The notes beneath the pieces are model-generated. The model was not told the DNA's origin. It searched no databases and worked only from the letters and a program-made list of their open reading frames with translations. This document shows, one piece after another, positions 22,901 to 36,700 of a stretch of 64,000 nucleotides of DNA. How positions within the stretch are numbered: the stretch's first letter is position 1; every line of letters begins with the position of its first letter. Source of the stretch: Petrosia ficiformis (Eukaryota > Porifera > Demospongiae > Haplosclerida > Petrosiidae); assembly GCA_947044365.1 (NCBI GenBank), contig OX345643.1:3800001-3864000 (forward strand), written 5' to 3'. Made by a program: the position numbers and the translations under genes.

Positions 22901-23912
22901 TGTCATCCAGGTCTGTACGAAACTGATAAATTGAATTACCAAATCTACTGGATACATTTTTTACTGTCACTGTGTGGTAAAGTACAGTATTGACAATGGA
23001 AATATGTAAATTGGCACCCCTGTACCCAGTATTACCAGTTAATATAACAGAGTCAATATACATATCAATTCCATAGCTAGCACTATGATACATACCCACA
23101 CCCAATCCTCCATTAAGATAGCTACTAACCATACTAACTCCATAGGAAAATGTAGAGTGAGTGACACTCAGTGTGAAGAATTCTTCCTCTAATTGCCAGC
23201 AATCATATGGATCAATATACAAGAAAAATATGTTGCCACCCGAACAGGAATGATTTTCACTTGTACAGTTCAAATCATGAGTTTGTATGTTGTTGTGAGT
23301 TAGAAAAGTGTATGACATATCAACATCAAATGCATTAACTGCTGAAACAGCTCTCCCTGTAGAGTTCAGAACAGATAGCTGATATACCTTCAGTCCCATT
23401 ATATTAGCAAAGAATAAAGTGTGTTTTGCACCACGAGCATACAATAAACCCCAGAAACCTGTCAACGTATAGTTACGGACAGTCTCATACAGGATATCAT
23501 CATTGTATATTGGTGAACCACACTCATAAAATGTTAAAGTACTGATTGTTAAGTTAGTGATATTAAAAAATGCCATACCACCTACAGAATTCAGACAATG
23601 TATCTTAATTGTGGAATGCATCAGTGTTTCATCAAATCCTTGTTCCATGTCACCCAAACCAGATAAGGTCAAGTTCTTGACTCCACTGATCACAAGGAAA
23701 TAGTTTTCTTGTAAACTATGTGTCCCCTCTAGGAAATATAACACAGTATTATCAGTGAAGTACTGACCAGTCTGATTGGTATAAAAAGAGAGGTCATGAC
23801 AGATGGTTTCAGTATGATCTGGACAAGAGGCTCCATTTGGTGCCTGGACATAGTACTCACTAGCAGTGTTGGTTTGCACATACAGAAAAGCTATTATAAG
23901 ACTGAACAACAT
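19980..23912 (-). CDS. Large secreted beta-helix-like / multi-pass membrane protein
   Basis: A single uninterrupted frame of 1310 codons. Residues 1-19 form a signal peptide (MLFSLIIAFLYVQTNTAS). Residues ~20-800 are Asn/Ser/Thr-rich with many N-glycosylation sequons and recurring NGGGxxxS/NxAxxGG turns (ARNGGGAWLS, AENGGGLSIT, ALYGGALYV), typical of right-handed parallel beta-helix repeats. A Cys-rich stretch (~740-860, ending CGQCAGGLSLML...CGDC) leads into several hydrophobic segments between ~862 and ~1205, including NLDLGIQTCFFSGLD and LATLFLLSYTKVLRT. The last ~100 residues are charged and cytosolic. The layout suggests a cell-surface protein with a large ectodomain; no ligand or activity can be assigned. 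Being intronless beside heavily spliced neighbours is notable. Confidence 0.85.
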   Translation of the reverse strand: MLFSLIIAFLYVQTNTASEYYVQAPNGASCPDHTETICHDLSFYTNQTGQYFTDNTVLYFLEGTHSLQENYFLVISGVKNLTLSGLGDMEQGFDETLMHSTIKIHCLNSVGGMAFFNITNLTISTLTFYECGSPIYNDDILYETVRNYTLTGFWGLLYARGAKHTLFFANIMGLKVYQLSVLNSTGRAVSAVNAFDVDMSYTFLTHNNIQTHDLNCTSENHSCSGGNIFFLYIDPYDCWQLEEEFFTLSVTHSTFSYGVSMVSSYLNGGLGVGMYHSASYGIDMYIDSVILTGNTGYRGANLHISIVNTVLYHTVTVKNVSSRFGNSIYQFRTDLDDSYITANITQGAGLYYNTAIFLIQTCANSSIVRINNKTLGVTNSLFANNLARNGGGAWLSPRSCLESSCFMKIEDTTFRENVGVIGSALIVWQFTTLKPEAQLYIILNNAIIENNEQALLDVEDDDITRSAFHILLVDNMTMAGVTIKNHSTTGIHLFNSDVTINSGNTTISNNTSAENGGGLSITGNSHLIMLPTSNLIFSHNRALYGGALYVQKSSAEDDIPLCFFQVDDPGSVDDFSLPDTYIYSYNNSAVVAGDILYSSSGALFDCILVTLSLYQYENRLTAFKTLLRYDDDIDDKRAFSSKPVKACFCVDNDINCTITTKQIRVTPGQNFNISAVTVGLFESITPGVINVRYIGDGSEINNEVYETDIECANTTYQLLLAKHNDDMHVVIKAADSTIESDNRPLVITLDIQSCPPGFELKNETGVCECNSQLMESDLNITCDVQSWMINRDGNNWISYNLKDQCTVTYVECPFDYCNELYVSFNISEPDPQCALNRSGILCGQCAGGLSLMLGSNKCGDCSNIYISLIIPFALAGIALVAFIIALNLTVSVGTINGLIFYANIVKINESVFFQNQFIPVLSQFISWINLDLGIQTCFFSGLDAYYKTWLQFIFPIWIWTIVVLIIVLSRWYKWVAYLAGDNAVPVLATLFLLSYTKVLRTVIQAWQIGYVSCSNETVSKSNVWLVDGTISYLGTKHSILFVFSLLVFIFIAVPYTLIHLFIPVLETHLFRYQRFTNLHMKVKPYFDAFCGPYKDEYRFWGGFLLLARLILALIIPFRPTDVDTSSILGTVMVIIVFAWNLRGVYQKRYLDILESWFLLNLGFLSISSLRNKRRVIGVTASVSFAFITFIFIVIFHLGKRVYKFYKRKNEKKSECSPDGDGEENEHRQEAEGTENNGMSLKFKTLTYNATQSTITFLASRKQNRDKKEKRKTSQAFMEELEDDEEVNVRARRETMLMDSVFDITEIHKTN

Positions 23913-25563
23913 CTTCTCATTCAGAAAGGTGAATTTTCTCTAATAGCTATAGATGATCATGTGAGCAACAGTTATGACACAATTTTATTATGATAATAAA
24001 TTAAATAATTACACATTTCGTGCAGTGAGTGTAACATTTATCTTTTGATAAGCGTTTGGTATGGTATTGAATATCTAAAATTACTATTGTGTTACACATA
24101 CTACATAATGAAATTCACATGAAACTAAAAGATTTGCCAATCAAAGTTGTACAATAATTATATAATTATACATGTATAGTAAAATGCTGCTATGTTGTTT
24201 GATAGTGGTAGTAATCCCCTTATACCTCCCCACCATCATCTTATTATGGGAGGAAGGAGCTGCATATGTTTTTGTAATGTAAATTATTTATAATTATGAT
24301 AGTATATACACTGAACAAAATGTTGAGAGTGGGGAAGCAATGTAAAATGGGGAGAGAGGGTATCTCATACATGTGTCACTGATTGTTGTTAAGGCTAACT
24401 GAAATGCATGTTTCTGAAGTAGAGAAAGAGAAGTAACGAAATAGTGAATATGGACTTACAATTGAGAGTTTCTAGAGGATAGGGTAGGGTAATCACTCTC
24501 CATCTAAATTTACACTGAAACTAGGGGGATAAATTATCAGTAAGAAATTTCTTTTTGTTCTTCAGTATTAAATATATAAAGGATACCCACAAATGAAAAA
24601 TTATCATCAGGTAGGAAAGGAGTGGAGTTTACAATGTCTCTCCAGAAAAACAGCTCTAAAAGATTGTTAAGGGAGGGTTCAGACAAGCCATGAACAATTA
24701 CATAATATATAATTATTCATATATATGACATTATTGTAGCTATCTATGCATGTGTATATGTATTTAAGATCAATGTACATAAATTGCTTTGTTCTCCATT
24801 CATGTTTGGTTACCTGTATTTAAGATATCAACAATTAAAGCGTTACTGACTGTTTGTAGTGTCACACATAATCAGGGAGGGTGGGAGTGGGGTTTATAGT
24901 TCGTTTTAGTAGTGAAGTTATAGAGGGAGGGGAGACTGATGTCATAATGACATTAATTTTTTTCAAAATAGTTTGGAGTTTCACCTAACTCATGAAGGTG
25001 CAAAGTCCATAACAACATTATGAAATCACCCACCAAGTGAAAACATGCCTTGTAATATAATTCCATGAAGGAGTGGTTCACGGGATGGCATCGCAATCAT
25101 GATATAAACAGATGAATAAAGCTGAAAGAGGAAAGTGAAAAATGCTGGTAGTCACTGGGATTTGGATATATTCATAAAGACAGTTATTTTGATTGAAGTC
25201 AGCTTGACAAGGTGATGATATACAACTGTTTGACTATAGATCATGTACCATCATTATTAATTCAATCATGCAGCTCACATTCAGCTAGGATTTAAAACAG
25301 TGTCTGGGAGATATCCTGATCATGATGTCTTTCTCTGAAGTGCTAGTAGAGCAAATAAAGGAAACAAGATAATACGATGTCCTACATTATACACTTCAGT
25401 GATACAATACAATGTACTTGTATATATCCATACACAAATCATATCTTTAACAACAAATGTAATGGACAAAATCATAATATTGAAATAATTTTCTAAAGGA
25501 CAACAACAATAAACTGATGTAGGGAAGTAATTATGTAAATAACATTTCAGATGCAATGTCAGT
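23913..25563. other. Intergenic region with repeats
   Basis: 1.65 kb between the beta-helix gene start and the GABA-B-like receptor stop. It contains a repeat arm at about 24890-25005 that matches the inverted-repeat element at 52397, and the 3' part of a SINE at 25111. No gene was recognised. Confidence 0.5.
25111..25165 (-). mobile_element. Truncated SINE copy
   Basis: The minus strand reads GACTACCAGCATTTTTCACT followed by TTCCTCTTTCAGCTTTATTC, the 3' tail shared with the SINE copies at 9130 and 9421. Confidence 0.45.
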
Positions 25564-28500
25564 TCAATCGTTCTGACTGTTCCCAGAGACGATGGTTTCC
25601 AGTGCATTATGATATCCTTGTCCAAAGCCATTAGTAGAAGGAGTTTCAGAGTACCGAGTGCTGTTAGTTGAATTATCAAATTGAGGTAATGGAAATTGAG
25701 AATTAGGTGATAATGAAAGGGAGTTACCACCAAGACTGACAGAACGATTTCGCTGATTTGGAATTCCTGCTATCTCAGAGATAGTATATGATTTAGGACC
25801 ATTAGGAGAGAGAGGGGAGAGAGAAATTTCAGCTGCACTCATTTTTCGATTCTGAAAAGAAAAAAATAATAATGATATATGCATGGACATTGTGGATGTG
25901 ATACAAGCGATTTAATCATACTTTTGCGAGTTGAATTCTTAGTTTTTCAACCTCTTGCCGAAGATACTCTGTACCATTTTTGGTTTCAACATTATTTGAT
26001 GTAGATAATGCACCAGACATTGCTATTTCTCCACTTGGATCTTTTATAAGACTGTAGACCTTTAGATATGAATGTAAAATTAGAAATCATGAGCATGTGT
26101 GTAGGTGTTTGCATTTGTCATCATTGAGAGTACCTTTGGAATGAACAACAATGAGAGAATCAAAGTAACACCAAACATCGTCATGGATCCAATTATAGCA
26201 TAATGAACATCAACATGGATCTCCAGTAAAGCACCAATTGGAGCCAAAGCAATCGAAAGCACAACAGTAGCATACACACACATACCAATCAAATGAGAGT
26301 CATTAAGTTGACGGATTTTAACATTGCGTGTCTCAAAAGCAAGAAAGAGTCCCGCTATCAAAAGGATACCTTTATAAGCAAATAGTATACCAATCCAGAT
26401 GAACCTGTGTGACGCTGTGCATACACATATTTCTATTGGCAATTCATGATTCTAAAAGAATATGATGAATTGATTAGAAAGACACATCATAAAGTAAAGT
26501 TAATATTACTTACAGAAGAATGCAACTCTTTATATTTGAGCTCTAGTCTTGCACTAGGCACAACAGTGACCGGTATGAGAAACATGAAGTCAATCAACAG
26601 CAAGATGATAATCATCAGAAGGAGAAATCCATCATGCACTACCTGAGAGGAAAAAGCATGCTGATGAAAACTTTCATCAAAATTCCCTTTTGGCTTCCTT
26701 ACCAATTTCTTAGTTTGTTTTCTTTTATCTGATGCATGGAATATATAGTAAACCCTCCATGTTTTTGCAAACATAGTACCAAAGAGCAATGTAAATGCTA
26801 AAACTCCTATCCATACTCTTGCCTATACAAAGAAAAAAATTGTATTGGCTATATTAAATAAAATATAATGTTCTGGTATTAAGATATGAAATAAAAAGAG
26901 CTCTAAAAAAATTTCATCTCCTAAGCCAGGGGAAAGGAATTGTCTGGAAGGTGTTTTTACCCGGGAATAAATTCTAATTTTCACGTACTATGCAAAGGTC
27001 ATTTAATGCAGAGTATGAGATAAGTGCTTTATCCAAGCCAAGGAGAATTATGTCCACATAGATCATAAGAGCTCCAAGAACAATCAGAATATTCAAATAT
27101 GGACTTGATAATTTGATTACCCTAGAAATACAAGGGTAAAAAAACAACATCAGATTAGTACCATGTTTTTGCAGGTACAAACATTTGCTATGTTAGCAGT
27201 ACAGTTGATTATGAAGCATTGTTTTCAATGAATCGCTGTTGAGCTAAACTGTACAGTATTGAATAAGAAAATACTTCAATTTAAAGATTCCTATGTAATT
27301 ACATGGTCTGATCATTTGTCAATGATGGAGTAAATGTTTCCTTCCAATACTGCAAAACGTTTGGGCTAATACACAAACTTTATAGATTAATCTAATAAAG
27401 TGAGTTGCATATTACCTTTATTTCACTTCTGTTGATTATTAAGGGATGATATTGACTAATGCATTATTTTACTAATGTATCATACATTATCGAACTGCAC
27501 AAACCTATATAATAGGCTACTGTGTGAGGCAAGCCAAGAGACAATTTCATTATTCCTACAACTTACTTTTTCTTACTGAACACGATATTGAATACTAAAC
27601 ATCCTAGAGCATATAGTATTCCAATACAAACACATATTGTGCATGTTATAAATATCCAACTGTCTATGTAGTCATTTGTTTTATCTGTTGGAATTTGTCC
27701 ACGTGGGAATAGTGATTTTTCACTCTCTCCTGGTTCTAACACAACTTCATCGTCTATTATACGACCAATTAGCTCACCCTCTATTGATCCAGATTCTGAA
27801 TTCTCTGTAGAAATCAAAAATTTAAATATAGTTCATCCACTATTAGTAATAACATAATTATACTATGTTAAATGAAATGTTTTTTTCCACTTTTGAAAAG
27901 GTGGACTCATTACCTATTTCCACATAAAGCCTACGTCCCTCTTTGATAAATGGGTTCATGGTTACAATTGGACAAACATTATAGGTGATAGATAACACAA
28001 TCATAATACATTAAAAGCACTGAATGGTGCAGTGTATATACTACTTACGTCTGTATTGGAAATATCTAACATATCCAACTCTGTCTCCATTTGATTCATA
28101 TGATACATCTCCCTAAAGAAATTTGACATTATAAATTACTTTATAGACTTTCAACAATCTCCTTTTAAACTTACAGTTGAACCAAGGAATTTAACTTTTG
28201 TTGCTTCATTATGAATCAGGGCTGCAAATTCACTTGATTCATAATTAAAATCTAATAGTGACTTTGGTGAGCCGTCTACATTGCTTAACTGATCTGAAAA
28301 ATTGCAAACAATAAATGCATTACAGAATTAAGAAAAATTCATCTGATTTAGTGAAATGTTAAAATAATTTAGTGAAATGTTATAATAATTTAGTGAAATT
28401 TTATAATAATTTAGTTAAATGTTACAATAATTTAGTTAAATGTTATAATAATTTAGTTAAATGTTACAATAATTTAGTTAAATGTTATAATAATTCTGTA

Positions 28501-30676
28501 TAACCCTTAATCAGGGATGTGGAAATTGTTAGCTCACTGCCAGACATTTTGACCTATTTTTATTTTTCACCACACTTCCATATGTGTTACTTAATGTTGC
28601 CATGAAGCGTCTTACGTTATTTATTGCATGAGGGGAATGGTCAAATTCCCTGATACAGCATGAAGCAAAGCAGAGTGCTGTATTAGGCAATGAGAACACA
28701 ACTTTAGTGCAATAAATAAAGTAAGGCGCTTCGTGCCAACATTAAGTGATTTATTGTTGTGTGGGTGCGTCAAAGGTATCCCTCTAAACGTTAAACGTTA
28801 TACTGTTTTCATACCTACTGTATGAATAATATTGAACATTCAGTATTGCAATATTGCATGCTACATGATTATGTAATTTATAGCATGGGTGGTACCTTTG
28901 ACACACCCACGTGTGTATCAATAAATTTGTATATTGTTCAGTTTCAATTTACCACATACTATAATTATTGGACAATATTACTACCCAAAATACAACTTCT
29001 CCAAATGATGTTTACTTTTTCTAGTAACAAATCAGAGCAGATTTTTATTAAATACAAACGCCATAGTAATATGAGTTATCTTAACTCTTACTTTCTGAGG
29101 CATTCAGTGCTAGTGCCAATGTCCAAATAGCATCAACAAATAATGGTGTAAAATAAACAGTGAATAAACCCAGGTCAGAGATATTACCATAGTCTCTGTT
29201 TAATCTTTCATAGTACATAGAATAGTATTGAGAAAGACTCTGTGAAATCACAATAGAAAATAGTAATGCTGGTAATTATGTATATAAATACATAATTATA
29301 CACTATAATTATACACATGAGCTCATGAAATACATTTAATTAACTTACTATTCCCAAGTCGGTTTCATCGTTATAATTTTCTTCTTCCACAAATGCAAAA
29401 TGATCAATGGAAAATATTCCTTGAACAAATGACCTTCTTTTTGCAATTGAACAATTGAATGGCTCATAATTTGTCTGAAACACCGGACCTCTTGTCCACC
29501 ATTCTGATCCATACCAGTCATATGTTAACCAAACATAACCATACTCAGTTGTCATACCCAATTCTTGTGCCTAGAGTTTAACATAATTATAATTCATGTA
29601 TACAAAAATATATAATATAATTATCCATATGTACTCTAAAATATACAATATAATTATCCATATGTACTCTAAAATATACAATATAATTATCCATATGTAC
29701 TCTAAAATATATAATATAATTATCCATATGTACTCTATCATACACACTGTATATTAGTGCAAGTATAATATGTATGAGTGAGCTGTATTCATGTACATTA
29801 ATACATTGAACTGTGACACTGCATGTTAAATGAATATAGAAACATTTTTGGGTTCACAACCTGGCATATAATTTCAATTCCCACAATTGGATACGTATTA
29901 AGGAATATGATCCTGAAAGGAGAGTCCTACAAGAAAGAGATTATTTAACTGAACTTAAACCTAGGAATTCAATATAATAATTACTACTATGATAGTAAAC
30001 AGGTTTATATAATTTATTATAAAAAAAAACATTTTTATTTTTAATAATTTGATATTTCCTAACAATAATCTAACCTACTATTTAACTACTAAATTGTTAT
30101 TATACTTCATATAAAGATTGGTTTTAAGGAGATTCTGTTTCAACTGTCTCGTTATAATATGATTTCTAGCAGAATGTATACATGTATCAAAGGCACTGAC
30201 TGTGCTGTATGCAGTAGTATGCCATATTATAAATGTGTGGTTTATAAAAACTCATATAGCACTCTGTCAAGTTAGATTCATCTACACATGTCACTATAAA
30301 TCAGTTAAAGTACCCACTTACTCTCATGCACTACAGAAATCATGGCACTTGAGGTGTGATGTAGACAATCATACAACACTCGCTTAGCTCATGCTGCATA
30401 ATTGTCTTAACCACGCTTCTTGTGCTGTAATTTCCATAATGTACTTGAATGCTAATACATTATAATCATACATCATACATTAAAAAAATATCATTGTTTC
30501 ATACATAAAGTTTTTCCACTTGAGCCTGAGGATTATCATTGGATCCAAACTGGAAGTTTCTGGATTCACTTAAGTTATTACTTGAGATAGCTTCACTAAG
30601 TTCTGAACTTGTCTAAAAAGTGATTTAAAGAGGCCATGTTAATTATAAAATTATACACAACAAATACATACATACA

Positions 30677-30708
<32 letters not shown>

Positions 30709-33700
30709 ATACATACATACTTACATACATACATACATACAAACATACATACATACATACATACATACATACATACAAACATACATACATACATACATAC
30801 AGACATACATACATACATACATGCATGCATGCACACATACATACATACATCACATACATACATACATACATACATACATACATACATACATACATACATA
30901 CATACAAACATACATATATACATACATACATACATACATATAATTATGCGTATAACATAAATACATACTGGCATAGACACATACAAACAACTTTCAAAAA
31001 GATTGACTTACTGCTGTGAAAAGAAATTCTTGTTGAGTGATAGAAGCAATACGAGACCATCCATAAAATTTCATTAATGCAATAATACCCTCTACAACTG
31101 ATGTGTCAGATGAGACACTACGCAAGAAGGTTGGATACTCTGTGGTATCAGATAGTTTTGGGTTACTAGCTCCAGCAGATATCTGAACAATAAACAAATA
31201 AACAAGTAAATATATTCTGTGTACAGAGATATACTCACATTACATGGATTGGGATGGAAGATCTGGTTATGAACATATCATATTCCACTAACCATTGTGG
31301 TCCATCATATCAAAACATGTAAATGATTGCAGTTATATTCAAAGCTTACTAGTACAAGGTTCCAATAACTTGCTAATTCTGCAACCGGTTGAGTTGCTGT
31401 GGAGCATATTGGTCCTATCATACCAACTTTTATTGGTGGATTAAATATTTGATGAATGAAACTTCTCACACTAGGACCTGCAGAGCACTATGAAAAAAAG
31501 TGATATATAGAAATTCACGCACACATACAGCTAAATACACATGCATACAGCTACCAAATGCATACATACAATTTATTGATGCATTCTGAACTAGACAAAA
31601 CATAAACTTTGAGAAGTAAATGATTGCAGTTTAGCTGATGACAGGCTGTTATTTTTAAAACATAATTAAACTATTGTGCACCACTGGAATTTAATGTTAA
31701 ACTTCACACAATCTAAATCTCATCTATTAATCACAGTTTAGAAGGATCAGTTTACAATATTCACAATGTGCAAGTACATATATAGATGTATCTAGTAACA
31801 TGACAAAGTGTTTTATATCATTATTTGACAAAGGTAGACAGCAGTAATTATTGATACAAAGAAAATGCATTAATAACTGTAACAAAGTTGTCTCAATGGA
31901 GTGAACATGGTTTTCAGATTACAACACAATATCAAATGTCTTCCTTCAGCAAGCATACCACACAAACTTCATACCACATATGTAATAGTATTGCCATATT
32001 TATAAACCAATACTCAAATTCATAGTCAATAATTTAAAAACACAATTACATTTAAAATGTATGTAATGTAACTTCAATTGTCTGACTTGAGCTTCGTTCG
32101 ACACTTATTCGCCCTTGAATACGCACTCAGTTTAACAACAACTTGTTATTTTTTACTAAATTTTCATTCAATTAAAACTACAATATTCATAGTCAAATCA
32201 ATAAACGATAATAATATTCATAATCAAATTTACATCACACTCCCCCTGTTGAAGAGATATTCAACAAGGTACAATAATAAAAAATGTGAGTATCAAACAT
32301 ACCATAATAGTAATTAGTCATCATCCGATTCAATATTAAAGACATCTTGTCTCAATTGATCTCGAGCTCTTATTGCTGCTCTTCTTGTCGGTCGAGTTTC
32401 ATTAGTTTGAACTACTGAGTTATGACTTGGTACATTCCCATCGCAATTCGTTTGATCATCTACCATGTTTTCACTAGCAACTTCCAATGGGTAGAGGTGT
32501 TGAACGGGTCGGTTGAGAATGACAGAACGATCTAATCCTGATTGCGTACGAACTCGTGCTCCTCTGACTTGTCCATCAGATCCTTTAATAAGTTCTTCAA
32601 CAAGAGCCAGTTTCCAGAGACCACGAGGATGATTTTCATCGTGAATGAGAACAACTTGACCAATCGAAATAGTCTTCACCTTGTCTCCCTTCTTATAATC
32701 GAGTCTGTGACTGGTTCTTAACTCGAGAAGATACTCTTGTCTCCAACGTTTCCAAAAGTGATCTAATATCTTGTTTAAATGTCTCATTCTGCGAGTCAGT
32801 TCTGAGTGGTCTGGTGATGTTTCGTAGTCTACATCAACCGCATCAGGTATTCCTGGTAGGGTAAGTACTCGTCTACCGATTAATAAGTGTGACGGGGTCA
32901 ATGGCTCATCAAGATCATCGGAAGAAACGTACGTCAGAGGTCTAGAATTGATGATCATCTCTACTTCGGAAATTGATGTCAAAAGCTCATCATATGTAAG
33001 TTTCGCTTTACCGACAATTTTCTTCAGACAACTCTTCGTAGACTGAATCATCCGTTCAAAAACTCCCCCTTGCCAAGGTGCCTTTTCCAAATTGAAGGAC
33101 CAATCTACATTGACTCGAAGGAAATGCTGTTTCACATCAGGGTGGTTTAATACCTTCACAATTGTCTTAGCAGCCGACTTGAATGTCTTAGCATTGTCTG
33201 ATATCATCTTCATGGGAAATCCTCGTCGGGCAGTAAATCGTTTAAAACAACGAATAAAGGTAGGAGCTGTGAGGTCAGGTACAAGTTCAAGGTGTATGGC
33301 ACGCACAATACAACAAGTGAAGAGACAAATCCAGACCTTCTCACCATTGTTAATATACAATGGCCCAGCAAAATCCACTCCTGTACAACAAAATGGAGGA
33401 GCTTCTCTAACTCTACACGGTGGTAGTGGTGGTGGAGGTGGTGAATTGAAGGGTTTTGCAGTGAATCGACGACATATTGTGCACTTGTACAATATTTTCC
33501 GGACAAACTGTCGCCCTCCAATTATCCAATATTGGGATCTCAATTGTGTGAGTGTATCTCTGACACCATTGTGTCCAACCTTGTTGTGGCAGTCCTTCAC
33601 AATGAGGGTTGCTAAGTGATGTCTCTTGTCCAATATGATGGGATGTTGCGTGGACACTGGGATATTGGCATGAGTCAGTCTTCCTCCACATCTCCACACA

Positions 33701-36700
33701 CCTTCCTTGTCACAGTAGGGCTCTAATTGTCGCGTCTGGGACTCAAACTTGTTGTCTGATAACAATGAGGTCTGCATCTCCTGTACCCAAGTCTTAAGAG
33801 CTTCATCGACATCTTTTAACGTAATGCTGTTGGTAACAGGGTCTTGTGAATCCTTCAATTTCGACTTTAGCAACTTAACAAATTTCAAAACATAGGCAGT
33901 AACCATCAACAGTCTCTCTAGAGAACTGTAGTCTTGGCATCGCATTATATTACTAATTGAATTTGGGTTGTCATTGATCAGGAGGTTGTGAGATCCTACG
34001 GTTTTCATTTCCTTCAAACACTCTTCAGGTAAGTTTTCCAGCTCTGGCTCATTCGTCTCAATTAACTTAGGTCCATTCAACCACTGTCCGCACTTGTTGA
34101 GTTCAGCAGGATTCATTCCTCGGGAAGGAATATCAGCAGGATTGTGTTGTCCAGGACAATGTCTCCAATTCTCGAAAGAAACTAGTCGACGTATTTCTCT
34201 CACTCTGTTCTCAACAAATTGTTTCCACTCTCGATCAGTCCCTTGAATCCAACACAGGGTCACCTTTGAATCAGTGTAACAACGGGGTTCATCCAGCTGT
34301 AACTCAAACTTCAGGGCTTCTTGAACACTAACTACTAATCTTGCTAGTAGGAGAGAAGATAACAACTCTAATCTCGGTATCGATTGACATGTGGTTGGGG
34401 AGACTCTAGTTTTCGCTGCAATGAACTTAAACTGATGACTGTGATCAAATGTGACATCTAGATATACGACGGCTGCATATGCCTTAGCTGAGGCATCACA
34501 GAACCCACAGAGTCGGAGAGTCATCATTGGTGAGTGGAATTGGCTGAAGTAGCAGCGTGGTAGTGTCATTGTAGTGGAACCCTTTAGTCCGGCCACGAGA
34601 GAATTCCACTTATTTAAAGGCTCCCCTGTCAACGGTTCATCCCAGTTCATCTTCAACTTGCAGATGTCCTGAAACAGGATCTTGAATTGGACAATCACTG
34701 GAGAGATGACACCTAAGGGGTCAAAAAACTTGGCTGTAATACTTACAACATCTCTCTTCGTAGGATTTGGGATGTCCATAGCCTGAGCTATACTGCTGAT
34801 GTCAAACTGTAATTGGTCTTCAGCTACATTCCAACTAATTCCCAAGATCCTTTGCTCATCATTAGATGTGTTGAAGTCACTTCCTAGTGTAATCTTCGAA
34901 TACGATCGATCGTCTATATTCCTTCGACAGATAGATTCTGGTTTTTCTAGTAGAATTTCCATCTCGTTCCGATTCATCCTCGTTCTGAGGTTAGAGGAAT
35001 TAGTGATAAATTTTCGTAGGTTAAATCCTCCTTCAGACAACCTTTTTTTCGACTTCAAATACAATTCAAATGTGCTGTCATCATCTTGTGCTCCAGATAT
35101 AACATCATCTACATAAATTGATCGACTGAACTTTGTGACAAACTCAGGGTCTTCTCGCCTGTAGTTTTCCATGTGATGAGCAATGGTGGCGTTCAACAAA
35201 AAGGGGCTTGAAGATACGCCAAATACAACTCTTGTGAATCTGAGAATGATGATGTCGGGATTCTTCTTCCTGGGATCATCAACCCAAATGAACCTCAAGA
35301 CATCTCTGTCTTCTTCAGCTACCGATACCATGAGAAAAGCCTTCTCTATGTCTCCTGTCAAGGCTGTTTTGTGTACTCGAAATCGCAGGAGGATATCAAA
35401 TATCCTTTGGTCAAATGGTGGTCCAGCATAAAGGCAATTATTCAGTGAGGGAACATCTCTAGATCGTGCTGAGGCGTCATACACCACTCTTAATTTTGTG
35501 GTCTCCCTATCATGTCGAACAACTGCATGGTGTGGAAGGTAGTGGACTCTCTTGTTTGTCTTCACGAATGGATCTTTCACAATCTCCACAACTCCCTGAC
35601 TTAACTGATCCCGGATGACGAAGTCATATTCAGACAACAGTTCTGGATTTTTCTGGAGTCGGCTCAGAAGGTTCCCTAGCCTCTTGCAACTCAACTCAAA
35701 GTTGTCTGGCAACTCTGAATGTGAATCCTTCCACGGCAGACGAACCTCGTAACGGCAGTCCTTGAAAGTAATCTCGTTGATGAACTTGTCATAGACCGAT
35801 AATTCGTTTTTTACAATTCCGAACGATTCAAGTTCCCAGAACTTCTTCAGCTGAGTGTCTAATGACTGATCTGGATTATTGTGTATTGTCTCACCATTAA
35901 CTCGAAGTGCGTGTGTGGAGGCAATCAAATTGACAGCATTTTTTCCACTCTCCATCCCTTGTAGTGGACCAGATAGAACCCATCCTAGTCTGGTGTGGAT
36001 AGCTGTAGGACCAATCCTCCCCCGTAAAACTCTACTTGTGACAAAACTCCAATAGTAGTCGGATCCAATAAGTATGTCTACTTCCAGAGTGTCTCCTAGG
36101 TGAGAGGAATCTGCTAAGTCCAGTCCTGACAAGTGCTGAAAGTTTTCCCTTGCGAGGTTGACTGGTTGGCTACAAATAGGTTCACAAATGAGTGGTACGG
36201 CTAGAGCGGTTATTTTCACGCTTCCTCCATTCCTAGTTCCAACTCTAAGATTGACTAGATCACATTCTTGTCGTTTCTCAACAGAAGATCCAAAGGTCTT
36301 GATTGATATCATGTCGGTACGTACAGTCTCCAATGCGAGTCTGTCTCTCAATCGGTTAGTTACGTAGGATCTTTGGCTCCCACTATCCAGTATAATTCTG
36401 GCCTGAATTGTAGTTGATTTTCCATAGGTTGGTGCTGTTGCTGTCTGGAGTAGCACAGGAGTTTTCGTTCCAACATACATTTGTGTTGATGGTAATTGTC
36501 GTTCAGACGGGTTCCTTTCAGAATCAGTTCCTCGGTCGGATGTTGACACATTTTTCTGGCCTTGTGCTCTTTGGCACAAACTGACGTGGTGTCTACCATT
36601 ACACTGGCTGCATCTAATATTGGATCGGCAGTCACGACTTAAGTGGTTTCTCTTGAGGCAAACGTAACATCTCCCTTCTCTCCTCAAAACTTGCTTCCTA

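Noticed and set aside
25320..25733. A 137-codon minus-strand frame near the receptor 3' end
   Set aside because: It overlaps the receptor's last exon in another frame and shows no domain features.
30596..31019. Long open frames on both strands made of Tyr-Val-Cys or His-Thr-Tyr repeats
   Set aside because: They are translations of the (ATAC)n microsatellite; the same applies at 43633-43887 and 48615-49188.
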